Assembly (NCBI GenBank): GCA_965204775.1
Contig: CBDBFH010000008.1
Span: forward strand, 62,001 to 126,000
Direction of reading: 5' to 3'
Source: CBDBFH01 sp965204775
Lineage (GTDB): Bacteria; Pseudomonadota; Alphaproteobacteria; JAPOUT01; G958296285
DNA length: 64,000 nt
Shown: positions 6,877 to 15,465 of the stretch, piece by piece
How positions within the stretch are numbered: position 1 is the stretch's first letter
How the letters are laid out: every line of letters starts with the position of its first letter
The notes under the pieces: generated by a model
Databases searched by the model: none
The model's input: the letters and a program-made list of their open reading frames with translations, nothing else
What the model was told of the DNA's origin: nothing
Position numbers and translations under genes: made by a program

Positions 6877-8310
6877 ATGCGTCTGGGTCTGGCCGCCTCT
6901 TTTCTGGGCGGGATAGCCGCCGTTCTGGCGGCGGGCATGTTTCTGGCGCTGGCCGCCGGCCTGCTCGCCGGCGAGGGCGGCGCGCATGCCGCCGCCTTCC
7001 TGACCTCGGCCCTGATTGCGCTGGCCAGCGCCGGCTTCCTGATCCTGAGCGGGCGCGGCGCCAGCGCCCTGCCTCTGTCCAAAGGCGACCTGTGCCTGCT
7101 CGCCGTGCTGGGATGGGCGGGGGGCGCTTTTTTCGCCGCCCTGCCGTTCTACCTCTCCCGCGACCTCTCCGCCTCCCAGGCCTATTTCGAGGCCCTGTCC
7201 GGCCTGACCACCACCGGGGCTTCGATGATCGAGGCCCCGGCGCAAAGCGCAACCGCAATCCTCTTCTGGCGCGCCCTGCTCCAGTGGCTGGGCGGCGCGG
7301 CGACGCTGGTTATGGGCCTCCTCGTCCTCGTGCCGCTGGGCGCGGGCGGCATGGAACTGCGCCGGATGCCCATCGGAAGCGGCCAGCGCGACAGCAACTT
7401 CCATCGCCTCCTTCAGGCCGTGCGCTTTGTCGCGCCGGTCTATAGCGGGTTGACCGCCGTCTGCTTCCTGCTGCTCTGGGGGGCGGGGGCCTCCGCCTTC
7501 GGCGCTCTGTGCCTCGCGCTCTCGACGCTCTCAACCGGCGGCTTCGACCCCGGCCTCGCCGCCGCGCCGCCCGCGCCGGTTCTGCTGGTTCTCGCCCTCT
7601 TCATGCTCCTGGGCGCAATCTCCATCCCCCGCCACCGCGAAGCCCTCGCCGGAGACCTCGCCGCCCTGCGCCGCGAGCCGGAAGCCCGCGCCTTCCTCTT
7701 CCTGATCGGCGCGGCGGCCATCGTCCTCGCCGGGTATCTGCTCTCCTCCGGCCTCGACCCGCTCTCCGCTCTTTTCAGCGGCCTCTTCGCCGCCATCTCC
7801 CTCCTCTCGACCACCGGCTATATGCCCGCCGATCTCCCCGCCCTGCCGCCGGTTCCGGTCCTCGCCCTGGCCCTCGCCGGGGGCACGACGCTCTCCACCG
7901 CCGGAGGGATCAAAGTCCTCCGCCTTCTCCTCCTCTTCCGGCAAAGCCGCCGCGAACTCTCGCAACTCGCGCATCCGCACGGCGTCATCACCGCCTCCTT
8001 CGGCGGAACCGCGATAGACGCCCCCCTCGTTCAGTCGGTCTGGACGCTCCTCATCCTCTTCATCCTCAGTTTCGCCGGGCTGACCCTGCTCCTCGCCGCC
8101 GGCGGCCTCGACGCCCTCCCCGCACTCAGCGCCGCCGCCGCCGCTCTGGCCAATGCCGGACCCATCCTCCACCTCGCCCAGCCCGCCGCCCCCGCCTATG
8201 CCGAACTCCCCCTCGCCGCCCTCTGGCCCTTCTGCGCCGGAATGATCGCAGGCCGGGTCGAACTGATCGCCTTCTTCAGCCTCTTCACGCTTGGCTTCTG
8301 GCGGAGATAA
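6877..8310 (+). CDS. trkH: Trk potassium transporter membrane subunit TrkH
   Basis: Integral membrane K+ channel subunit of 477 residues. It has the expected four pseudo-repeated pore loops, including SGLTTTGASM, LSTLSTGGFDPG, SLLSTTGYMPA and the degenerate ALANAGPIL, with many hydrophobic segments between. It pairs with the TrkA gene three bases upstream. Unusual proline/alanine-rich GC-heavy coding produces long open frames on other frames, but only this frame carries the family motifs. Confidence 0.95.
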   Translation: MRLGLAASFLGGIAAVLAAGMFLALAAGLLAGEGGAHAAAFLTSALIALASAGFLILSGRGASALPLSKGDLCLLAVLGWAGGAFFAALPFYLSRDLSASQAYFEALSGLTTTGASMIEAPAQSATAILFWRALLQWLGGAATLVMGLLVLVPLGAGGMELRRMPIGSGQRDSNFHRLLQAVRFVAPVYSGLTAVCFLLLWGAGASAFGALCLALSTLSTGGFDPGLAAAPPAPVLLVLALFMLLGAISIPRHREALAGDLAALRREPEARAFLFLIGAAAIVLAGYLLSSGLDPLSALFSGLFAAISLLSTTGYMPADLPALPPVPVLALALAGGTTLSTAGGIKVLRLLLLFRQSRRELSQLAHPHGVITASFGGTAIDAPLVQSVWTLLILFILSFAGLTLLLAAGGLDALPALSAAAAALANAGPILHLAQPAAPAYAELPLAALWPFCAGMIAGRVELIAFFSLFTLGFWRR

Positions 8311-8329
8311 AGGCAGACTCGCCGCCTCC

Positions 8330-9196
8330 ATGTCCCGCATCGTCTATGTCAATGGCCGCTACGTTCCCTACCGGCAGGCTCAAATCCATGTCGAAGACCG
8401 GGGGTATCAATTCGCCGACGGCGTCTATGAAGTCTGCGGCCTGCGCCGGGGCGGACCGGTCGATGAAGCCGCTCATCTCGCCCGGCTGGACCGCTCTCTC
8501 ACCGCGCTCAAAATCTCATGGCCGGTCCATCCATCGGCGCTGCGCCTGATCTGCCGCGAGATCGCCGAATGCAGCCGCGTGCGCTTCGGCTTCCTCTATA
8601 TCCAGATCACGCGCGGCGCGGCGCGGCGCGATCATGCCTTTCCGCCTCCGGCATCGTCATCGCTGGTCGTGCTGGCCCGGCGGCTCGACGAGGCCGCAAT
8701 GAAATCCCGCGCTGCCCAAGGCATTGCCGCCATCACCCGCCCCGACATCCGCTGGGGGAGATGCGACATCAAAAGTCTGGCGCTCCTGCCCAATGTTCTC
8801 GCCCGCCAGAGCGCGCTCGACGCCGGAGCCGACGACGCCATCCTCGTTGACGGCCAGGGCTTCATCACCGAAGCCGCCGCCGCCAATGTCTGGATCGTCA
8901 CGCAGGCGGGCGCGCTGGCGACCCGCCCCGCCGGCGCGGACATTTTAGGCGGGATCACCCGTTCGGCTCTGCTGGAGGAGGGCAGGGCGCTGGGCCTGAC
9001 TCTGGAGGAGCGCACCTTCACCCCGCAGGAGGCGGCGCAGGCGCGCGAAATGTTCCTGACCTCGTCGGTCGGCGGGGTTGTTCCGGTCGTGCGCCTTGAC
9101 GGCGCGCCCATAGGGGAGGGGCCGGGTCCGGTCGCCGCGCAATTGCGCCACGCTCTTGAAAAGAAGATCAGCGCCCGGATGGCCTCCAGTCTTTGA
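8330..9196 (+). CDS. dat: D-amino-acid transaminase-type (class IV) aminotransferase
   Basis: A 288-residue fold-type IV PLP enzyme. MSRIVYVNGRYVPYRQAQIHVEDRG followed by FADGVYEV is typical of D-alanine aminotransferases. The Schiff-base lysine is Lys148 in CDIKSLALLPNVLA, and Glu181 in GFITEAAAANVW contacts the pyridine nitrogen. Such enzymes make D-amino acids (D-Glu/D-Ala) or act as branched-chain aminotransferase relatives. The D-amino-acid assignment rests on overall motif resemblance and on the alphaproteobacterial neighbourhood trkA-dat-(hfq)-hflX. The start is the ATG at 8330; an earlier in-frame ATG at 8291 lies within trkH. Confidence 0.85.
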   Translation: MSRIVYVNGRYVPYRQAQIHVEDRGYQFADGVYEVCGLRRGGPVDEAAHLARLDRSLTALKISWPVHPSALRLICREIAECSRVRFGFLYIQITRGAARRDHAFPPPASSSLVVLARRLDEAAMKSRAAQGIAAITRPDIRWGRCDIKSLALLPNVLARQSALDAGADDAILVDGQGFITEAAAANVWIVTQAGALATRPAGADILGGITRSALLEEGRALGLTLEERTFTPQEAAQAREMFLTSSVGGVVPVVRLDGAPIGEGPGPVAAQLRHALEKKISARMASSL

Positions 9197-9197
9197 T

Positions 9198-10499
9198 ATG
9201 TCCGATACGGCGGCGCGCGAAAAAGAAAGGGCGTTTGTTCTTCTCATTCACCCGCGCCTGGCCGCGGCCCGCATGCGAACTGCTCAGGCGGAAATGGAGG
9301 AGGCGGAGGCGCTGGTTCACGCCATCGGCCTTCCCGTCGCCGCCCGCGAAATGCCCGCGCTGCCGCGCCCGCGCCCGGGAACTTTTTTTGGCCAGGGCGT
9401 GCTGGAGCGCATCGGAGAGATTCTGCCGCAGGCGAAGCGGAGCGAGTCTGCACCGGTTCTGGTTGTTGTCAATGCCGCTTTGACGCCTGTCCAGCAGCGC
9501 AATCTGGAGCGCTTCTGGGGCGCAAAAGTTCTCGACCGCACGGGCCTTATTCTGGAGATTTTCGGCGCCCGCGCCCGCACCCGCGAGGCCCGGCTTCAGG
9601 TTGCGCTGGCGCATTTGACCTGGCAGCGCAGCCGTCTTGTCCGCTCCTGGACGCATCTGGAGCGCCAGCGCGGCGGCGGGGGCTTTATGGGCGGCCCGGG
9701 CGAACGGCAGATCGAGGCCGACCGCCGCCAGATTTCGGCGCGGGTTTTAGCGCTGCGCAAGGAATTGACTGCGGTGCGGGCGCGGCGAGCGCTTCAGCGC
9801 CGGGCGCGCAGCAGGCGCGGCCTGCCGGTCGTGGCCCTGGTCGGCTATACGAATGCGGGTAAATCGACTCTTTTCAACCGGCTGACCGGGGAAAACAAGG
9901 ATGGGCGCAACCGTTTGTTTGACACCCTTGATCCCACCCTGCGCAAGGTGAAGCTGCCCGGAGGCCGCGAGATCATTCTGTCGGATACGGTCGGCTTTGT
10001 TTCCGATCTTCCCCACGATCTGATTGCGGCGTTCCGGGCGACTCTGGAAGAGGTGCGGCGCGCGGCGGTGATCATTCATGTCCGCGATGCGGCCCATCCC
10101 GATATGGCGGCGCAAAAGCGCGATGTGGCGTCGATTCTGGAGACGCTGGGGAGCAATCTTGCCGGGGAGAATGTGATCAAGGTGCTGAACAAGGCAGATT
10201 TGCTGGACGGCTATTCCCGGCGGCGGCGGGGTCTGCCTCTGGCGCTTTCGGCGCGCACAGGCGCGGGTCTGGACCGCCTGCTGGATATGATCGCCGAGCG
10301 GATTGACCGGGATGTCGAGCGCCGTCTCATGCGCCTCGACCTGGGCCCTAAGGATGGGGGTGCGCTGGCCTTTGCCCGGGCGCACGGGCGGATCCTGGAG
10401 CAGAAGGCTTGCGCCGATGGCCGTCTGCTGGTCGAAGCGGAAATGCCCGCCGCCGCCGCCGGGGCCTTTGCCCGCCGGTTTCCCGATTGTTGCGCTTGA
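9198..10499 (+). CDS. hflX: Ribosome-associated GTPase HflX
   Basis: GTPase of the Obg-HflX group that binds the large ribosomal subunit and splits stalled ribosomes under stress. The N-terminal HflX domain shows LPRPRPGTFFGQGVLERI and a glycine-rich GGGGFMGGPGERQIEADRR. The G domain follows with P-loop GYTNAGKST near residue 216, DTVGFVSDLPH and NKAD. The start ATG at 9198 lies one base after the dat stop. In many alphaproteobacteria hfq lies immediately before hflX; it is not here. Confidence 0.95.
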   Translation: MSDTAAREKERAFVLLIHPRLAAARMRTAQAEMEEAEALVHAIGLPVAAREMPALPRPRPGTFFGQGVLERIGEILPQAKRSESAPVLVVVNAALTPVQQRNLERFWGAKVLDRTGLILEIFGARARTREARLQVALAHLTWQRSRLVRSWTHLERQRGGGGFMGGPGERQIEADRRQISARVLALRKELTAVRARRALQRRARSRRGLPVVALVGYTNAGKSTLFNRLTGENKDGRNRLFDTLDPTLRKVKLPGGREIILSDTVGFVSDLPHDLIAAFRATLEEVRRAAVIIHVRDAAHPDMAAQKRDVASILETLGSNLAGENVIKVLNKADLLDGYSRRRRGLPLALSARTGAGLDRLLDMIAERIDRDVERRLMRLDLGPKDGGALAFARAHGRILEQKACADGRLLVEAEMPAAAAGAFARRFPDCCA

Positions 10500-10612
10500 T
10501 TACGGTAACAAAGAAAATTTACCATAATACTTCTTCTGCGAACTTTTGCAGATACTGCCACTCAGGCAGGGGAAAGGCTGTCTCCGCCGCAGAGTCTCTC
10601 CCCCCTCCCGGA

Positions 10613-11440
10613 TCAGGCGCCGGGGAAACTCAGAATCATCCCGTCATAGCCGGGACGCACAGACTCAGGCAGCTCGGCCAGAAGCGTCCGGTAGTCGAGG
10701 TCCAGATGCATATTCGTCAAAACCGCCCGCCGGGGCCGCAGACGCATGATCCATTCCAGCGTCAGGGCCAAATGCGCATGACTGGGATGTGGCGCGCGCC
10801 GCAGTGCATCGACAATCCAGCACTCAAGACCCTCCAGACAGGCAAAACTCGCCTCCGGCAAACTCACCAGATCGCTCGAATAGGCCAAAGGCCCCGGCTC
10901 CCCCGGCAGACCAAAACGGAAGCCCAGCGAATCCACATCGCCGTGCCCCTGGATAAAGGGCAGCGCCGAAATCGGACCCCCCTCCCCCTCAATCACCACC
11001 GCGCGGCCCGCCGTGATCCGGTGGTCGTTCAAAATCGGCGGATACGACAGCCCCGCCGGAGTCTCAAAGCAATAGTCAAAGCGCCGCCGCAGATTGTCCG
11101 CCGTCGCCGCGTCCATATAAACGTCAACCCGCCGCATCCGGTTGATCGCCGGCGAGCGAAGATCGTCAATCCCATGCGTCTGATCGGCGTGGTAATGCGT
11201 GAACAAAACCCCGTCCAGCCAGCCGACCCCGGCTTCAATCAACTGATCGCGCATGTCGGGCGGGGTGTCGACAAGAATCCGGGTCGCCTTTTCCGGCTTG
11301 CCCTCTTCAAGCCGCTCGACAAGCAGTGAACAGCGTCGGCGGCGGTTCTTCGGCTCGGCGGGGTCGCACTTGCCCCAGTGCCCGCCGATCCGCGGTACGC
11401 CCCCCGATGAGCCGCAGCCCAAAATCGTCGCACGCAACAC
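10613..11440 (-). CDS. MBL-fold metallo-hydrolase (PhnP/RNase Z-like group)
   Basis: A 275-residue metallo-beta-lactamase-fold hydrolase. The metal motif is THYHADQTHGIDDLR (HxHxDH), with an early GCGSSGGVPRIG and a late TNMHLDLDY. The early GSSGGVP motif and overall size resemble PhnP-like phosphodiesterases (cyclic ribose phosphate), but the substrate cannot be fixed from sequence. The start is a GTG at 11440, directly after the tatD stop (TAG then GTG with no gap). Linkage of tatD with such an MBL gene after metG and holB is usual in alphaproteobacteria. It ends the rlpA-to-MBL operon; a weak CTGCC/GGCAG hairpin at 10555-10569 lacks a T-run. Confidence 0.85.
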   Translation of the reverse strand: MLRATILGCGSSGGVPRIGGHWGKCDPAEPKNRRRRCSLLVERLEEGKPEKATRILVDTPPDMRDQLIEAGVGWLDGVLFTHYHADQTHGIDDLRSPAINRMRRVDVYMDAATADNLRRRFDYCFETPAGLSYPPILNDHRITAGRAVVIEGEGGPISALPFIQGHGDVDSLGFRFGLPGEPGPLAYSSDLVSLPEASFACLEGLECWIVDALRRAPHPSHAHLALTLEWIMRLRPRRAVLTNMHLDLDYRTLLAELPESVRPGYDGMILSFPGA

Positions 11441-12226
11441 CTAACCCGCCCCGGCGGAAACCCGCCCGAACAGGCGGTGAAAATTGGCCGTGGTCGCCTC
11501 GGCCAGCGCCTCAAGGGGAATGCCCCGAATCTCGGCCAGTTTCGCCGCCGTATGCATCACAAAGGCCGGTTCATTGCGCTTGCCCCGATGAGGTTCCGGC
11601 GCAAGATAGGGAGCGTCGGTCTCGACCAGAAGCCGGTCAAGCGGAATTTCTGACGCAATCGCGCGCACTTCCCCGGCCTTTTTGAAAGTTAAGATTCCGG
11701 AAAATGAAATGTAGAAACCTGCCTCAAGCGCGGTCCGGGCGAGTTCCGGTCCGGCGCTGAAGCAATGCATGACGCCCGCGATCCCGCCCTTCCCGGCTTC
11801 TTCAGACAAAATCCGGGCCATCTCGGCATCGGCGTTGCGGCTGTGGATCACCAAAGGCAGGCTGGTCTCCCGCGCTGCCTCGATATGCGCCTGAAAACAG
11901 GCTTTTTGCACGTCCGCCGGGCTGTGATTGTAATGAAAGTCGAGACCGGTCTCCCCCAGCCCGGCGACCCTGGGATGCGCGGCGCGTTCAATCAGCGTAG
12001 CCGCCTCCAGCCCCCTATGCGCTTCCGCCTCATGAGGATGAACCCCGATCGTGCAGGAAATTCCGGAGTCGGACTCGGCCAGCGCACAAAGCCCCCCACC
12101 TTCGTCGAGCCGGGTGCTGATCGAGAGCATGTGCTGAATTCCGGCGCTCTTCGCTCTTTGAATAACTTCTTTCAGATCATTCGAGAAGTCCTTGAAATTC
12201 AAATGGCAATGACTGTCAACGAGCAT
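11441..12226 (-). CDS. tatD: TatD-family metal-dependent DNase/hydrolase
   Basis: A 261-residue TIM-barrel hydrolase. It has HxH in DSHCHLNF at the N-terminus, the metal-ligand Glu in GLGETGLDFHY, PLVIHSRNA, GVMHCFSAG and ETDAPYLAPEPHRGKRNEP. TatD proteins are Mg-dependent 3'-5' exonucleases linked to DNA repair and are not part of the Tat translocon. The first 11 bases overlap the end of metG, so translation is probably coupled. Confidence 0.94.
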   Translation of the reverse strand: MLVDSHCHLNFKDFSNDLKEVIQRAKSAGIQHMLSISTRLDEGGGLCALAESDSGISCTIGVHPHEAEAHRGLEAATLIERAAHPRVAGLGETGLDFHYNHSPADVQKACFQAHIEAARETSLPLVIHSRNADAEMARILSEEAGKGGIAGVMHCFSAGPELARTALEAGFYISFSGILTFKKAGEVRAIASEIPLDRLLVETDAPYLAPEPHRGKRNEPAFVMHTAAKLAEIRGIPLEALAEATTANFHRLFGRVSAGAG

Positions 12227-13763
12227 TTCTACCTGCCTGTTGCATCCGGGGAAATACGATTTTGAATTCAGGGGGCAGAGGGCCGGCTTTAAGCCTGCCC
12301 GCCTCGCCCAGACAGGCGAAATTCCTGGCTCCCTCCCCTGCCCCCAGCTGATCGAGCAGCTCGGCGCAGGCCAGAGGCATTACCGGCTGAAGAAGAATCA
12401 CGATCTGGCGCAGGGCTTCCAATGTCGTATAGAGAACCTCCTTTTGCCGGGGCGGGTCGCTCCGGGCCAGTTTCCACGGCTCCTCCCCGGCAAAATAACG
12501 GTTGGCCGCCGCTACCGCCTCAAATATCAGCGCCAGAGACTGGTCTATGCGCTGAATAGCCATGGCTTCGCGAATGGGGGGCAATAATCCGTCCACCTTA
12601 TCCAGCAGCGCCCTTCCCTCCCCCTCCGGGCTGCCCGCAGGCTCCGGGATCCGGCCTGCGCAGTCCCGCGCCGCCATCACCAGCGCGCGCCGGGCCAGAT
12701 TGCCCAGATCATTGGCCAAATCGCTGTTGATCCGCCGCAACATGGCCTCGTGACTGTAAAAGCCGTCCTCGCCGAAGGGCGGCTCGCGCAGGAAAAAATA
12801 GCGCATCTGGTCAACCCCATAATTGCGCGCCAGGTCAAAGGGGTCTATCGCGTTGCCCAGCGACTTCGACATCTTCTCCCCTCCGGCGGTCAGCACCATG
12901 CCGTGGGCAAAGACTCTTTTGGGGAGCGGCAGGCCCGCCGACATCAGAAAGGCCGGCCAGTAGACCGCATGAAAGCGCACCACATCCTTGCCGATCAGGT
13001 GCAGGTCGGCGGGCCAGTGCGGCGCAGCGTCCGGCCAGTTGGCGGCGGTCAGATAGTTGGTCAGCGCATCCAGCCAGACATAGACGATATGGCCGGGCTT
13101 GTCCGGCGCGGGAACGCCCCAGTCGAAACTCGTGCGCGTGATCGAAAGGTCGCGCAGCCCCCCCTCAACAAAGCGCACAACCTCGTTGCGCCGGACCCTG
13201 GGGCCGATGAATTCCGGGTGCGCCGCGTAATGCGCCAGCAGCTTTTCGCCATAACTGGAAAGGCGGAAAAAATAACTCTCCTCCTCGACCCACTCGACCG
13301 GCGCGCCCGAAGGCGAGCATCTTTCTCCGTCTTCGCTGCGGCGCAGATCGCTTTCGGCGTAAAACTCCTCCTCGCGCACGGAATACCAGCCCGAATAGAC
13401 GCCGGGATAAATATCCCCCGCCGCCTCCATCCGCCGCCAGATTTCCTGCACCGCCCGGTGATGCGCCGCCTCGGAGGTGCGAATGAAGCGGTCCTGCGAG
13501 ACGGCCAGCACCCGCGTCATCTCGGCGAAGCGCGGGACAAGGCGGTCGACGAAAGCGCGCGGGGAAACGCCCTGCTCTCTTGCGGCGCGGTGGATTTTCT
13601 GGCCGTAATCGTCGGTGCCGGTCACGAAATGGACGCTATAGCCGTCGAGCCGCCTGAAGCGGGCGAGCGCATCGGCGGCGATGGCCTCATAGGCGTGGCC
13701 GACATGCGGCGGGCCGTTGGGGTAGGAAATCGCGGTCGTGATGTAAAAAGGCCTGGCGGTCAT
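12216..13763 (-). CDS. metG: Methionyl-tRNA synthetase (short form)
   Basis: Charges tRNA-Met. The 515-residue protein has the class I signatures PNGPPHVGHAYE (HIGH) near residue 16 and GGEKMSKSLGN (KMSKS) near residue 300. The zinc-knuckle Cys residues of the E. coli-type enzyme are absent, and there is no C-terminal tRNA-binding EMAP domain. This is the compact type common in alphaproteobacteria. It follows holB by 12 bases and overlaps tatD. Confidence 0.96.
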   Translation of the reverse strand: MTARPFYITTAISYPNGPPHVGHAYEAIAADALARFRRLDGYSVHFVTGTDDYGQKIHRAAREQGVSPRAFVDRLVPRFAEMTRVLAVSQDRFIRTSEAAHHRAVQEIWRRMEAAGDIYPGVYSGWYSVREEEFYAESDLRRSEDGERCSPSGAPVEWVEEESYFFRLSSYGEKLLAHYAAHPEFIGPRVRRNEVVRFVEGGLRDLSITRTSFDWGVPAPDKPGHIVYVWLDALTNYLTAANWPDAAPHWPADLHLIGKDVVRFHAVYWPAFLMSAGLPLPKRVFAHGMVLTAGGEKMSKSLGNAIDPFDLARNYGVDQMRYFFLREPPFGEDGFYSHEAMLRRINSDLANDLGNLARRALVMAARDCAGRIPEPAGSPEGEGRALLDKVDGLLPPIREAMAIQRIDQSLALIFEAVAAANRYFAGEEPWKLARSDPPRQKEVLYTTLEALRQIVILLQPVMPLACAELLDQLGAGEGARNFACLGEAGRLKAGPLPPEFKIVFPRMQQAGRNAR

Positions 13764-13775
13764 GGAAGCAGGGAC

Positions 13776-14825
13776 TCAAGCGGCGCGCGCTTCCTCCTCG
13801 AAAAGAAGGAGAACATTCAAAACCGCCGCCGCCCGGTCAAGATTGAGGCGCGGCGCATCAAGGCGAATCCGGTCCACTGCGTCCCACAGGCGCAGCAGAC
13901 CGGCGGCGGTGAAAACTCCGGAGGCCGCCTGCGCCTCGCGCGTGATCCAGTCGAGGACGAAGCCCATGAACAGCTCCCAGGAGTCCTGCGCCTCGCGCCG
14001 GCCCAGCGACTGGCTGAACTCGATGAAGGCCGCCGGACTGCTTTTCGGCAGGGCGCGCAGCATTTCGTCGATCCGGGCCGGGAGCGTCTGCGCGCCGCTC
14101 GCCGCGATGGCCAGCGCCCGGCCCGGCTGACCGGGGGCGAGCGCGGCGCAGGCTTCGGCCTCTTCGGCGGACAGGCCCGGCATATGGCGCAGGACGACCT
14201 CCCGCGTCTGCTCCAGACTGACCGGCGGCAGGCGCAGGGCGCGGCAGCGCGAGCGGATTGTCGGCAAAATCAGCCCCGGCCTGTGGGCGATCAAAATGAA
14301 GAGGCTGGCGGGCGGCGGCTCCTCCAGAATCTTCAAAATGGCGTTGGCGGCCTGAAGATTCATATCGTCGACGGAGTCGATCATGCATATCCGGAAACCA
14401 TCCTGCGCCGCGCTATGGGTGAAAAGCGCGCGCGCGCGCCGGGCTTCGTCCACGGTCAGGACCGTGCGGCGGCGTCCGGTCTTTTCGTCCCGGCCCGGCT
14501 CCAGGAGCATGAAGTCGGGATGACTGAGCGCCGCCACCTGCCGGAAGACGGGGTGGCGGCTTCCGATTCCCATTTCCGAAGGCGGTGCGCCCTCCGCCGT
14601 CCGCCCGCCATGCCTGAGCAGAAAGCGGGCCATGCGAAAACCGAGCGTCGCCTTGCCGACGCCGCGCGGCCCGCACAGGAGCCAGCCATGATGAAGCCGC
14701 CCGCCGCGCACGGCCTCAAGGAATTCGGCCTGCGCGGCTTCCTGCCCGATCAGAGTCTCGTGATGGCGCGGATCGGGGAACGGGGCCGGCTCTTCTTCCG
14801 GCGCGGAGCGGGACCGGGCGGGCAT
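13776..14825 (-). CDS. holB: DNA polymerase III subunit delta'
   Basis: Clamp-loader subunit of 349 residues. It has an AAA+ P-loop-like GPRGVGKATLGFRMARF near residue 52, SHPDF, a degenerate Walker B in CMIDSVDDMN, ANAILKILEEPP and the SRC box IRSRCRALRLP. Delta' normally has a modified, non-hydrolysing P-loop; the Ala in place of Thr/Ser after GK here agrees with that. The chosen ATG at 14825 lies one base beyond the tmk stop; the earlier ATG at 14882 would overlap tmk by about 56 bases. tmk-holB linkage is widespread. Confidence 0.93.
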   Translation of the reverse strand: MPARSRSAPEEEPAPFPDPRHHETLIGQEAAQAEFLEAVRGGRLHHGWLLCGPRGVGKATLGFRMARFLLRHGGRTAEGAPPSEMGIGSRHPVFRQVAALSHPDFMLLEPGRDEKTGRRRTVLTVDEARRARALFTHSAAQDGFRICMIDSVDDMNLQAANAILKILEEPPPASLFILIAHRPGLILPTIRSRCRALRLPPVSLEQTREVVLRHMPGLSAEEAEACAALAPGQPGRALAIAASGAQTLPARIDEMLRALPKSSPAAFIEFSQSLGRREAQDSWELFMGFVLDWITREAQAASGVFTAAGLLRLWDAVDRIRLDAPRLNLDRAAAVLNVLLLFEEEARAA

Positions 14826-14826
14826 G

Positions 14827-15465
14827 TCAGCCGTGCATGAGCCGCCGGGCGACGGCGTCCCGGATCGCTTCGGCGATTTCATCCTCGCCGCCCCCGGCGG
14901 GGATGACGGCGCAGCGCTTTGGGTTGTCCTCGGCGATTTTCAGAAATCCCGCCCGCACCTGGCGCTGAAAATCTTTGCCGGCGCTCTCAAAGCGCCGCTC
15001 GACGCCGCCGCGCGCGGCAATGCGCTCCTGCGCCGCCTCTTCGTCCAGATCGAGGATCAAGGTCAGATCGGGCTGTAGCGCTCCGGCGGTGATGGTCTGC
15101 AGGGCTTTGATCGTCTTCGCAGGCAGGCCGCGCACCATGCCCTGATAGACGGCGGTGGAATCCGCGAAGCGGTCGCTGACCACCCACGCGCCCGCCGCCA
15201 GCGCCGGGCGGATTATGCGCTCCAGATGATCGGCCCTCGCCGCCGAAAACAACAGTGCCTCAGCCAGCGGCCCCCAGCGCTCCAGGCCGCCCTTGACAAG
15301 AAGATCGCGGATTTCCTCGGCTCCCGGCGTGCCGCCCGGCTCGCGGGTGACGAGGGTTTGGCGGTTCTGCTCCTCCAGCCATCCGGCGAGGCGGGCGGCC
15401 TGCAGGCTCTTTCCCGCCGCCTCGACTCCCTCCAGGGTGATAAAGCGCCCGGCCATGCCGGTCAT
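14827..15465 (-). CDS. tmk: Thymidylate kinase
   Basis: Phosphorylates dTMP to dTDP in the cytosol. The 212-residue protein has the P-loop FITLEGVEAAGKSLQAARL, the DRF/DRFADST motif around residue 98 and TREPGGTPGAEEIR for dTMP binding. The P-loop reads GVEAAGKS rather than the commoner GxDGAGK. An ATG at 15465 overlaps the dacC stop as ATGA; a second ATG three codons on is also possible. It sits in the dacC-tmk-holB operon. Confidence 0.95.
   Translation of the reverse strand: MTGMAGRFITLEGVEAAGKSLQAARLAGWLEEQNRQTLVTREPGGTPGAEEIRDLLVKGGLERWGPLAEALLFSAARADHLERIIRPALAAGAWVVSDRFADSTAVYQGMVRGLPAKTIKALQTITAGALQPDLTLILDLDEEAAQERIAARGGVERRFESAGKDFQRQVRAGFLKIAEDNPKRCAVIPAGGGEDEIAEAIRDAVARRLMHG

Noticed and set aside
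5398..7404. 668-codon frame opposite trkA and trkH
   Set aside because: No recognisable domain; both sense genes are well supported.
10500..10612. Terminator after hflX
   Set aside because: Only a five-base hairpin (CTGCC/GGCAG) without a T-run; too weak to call.
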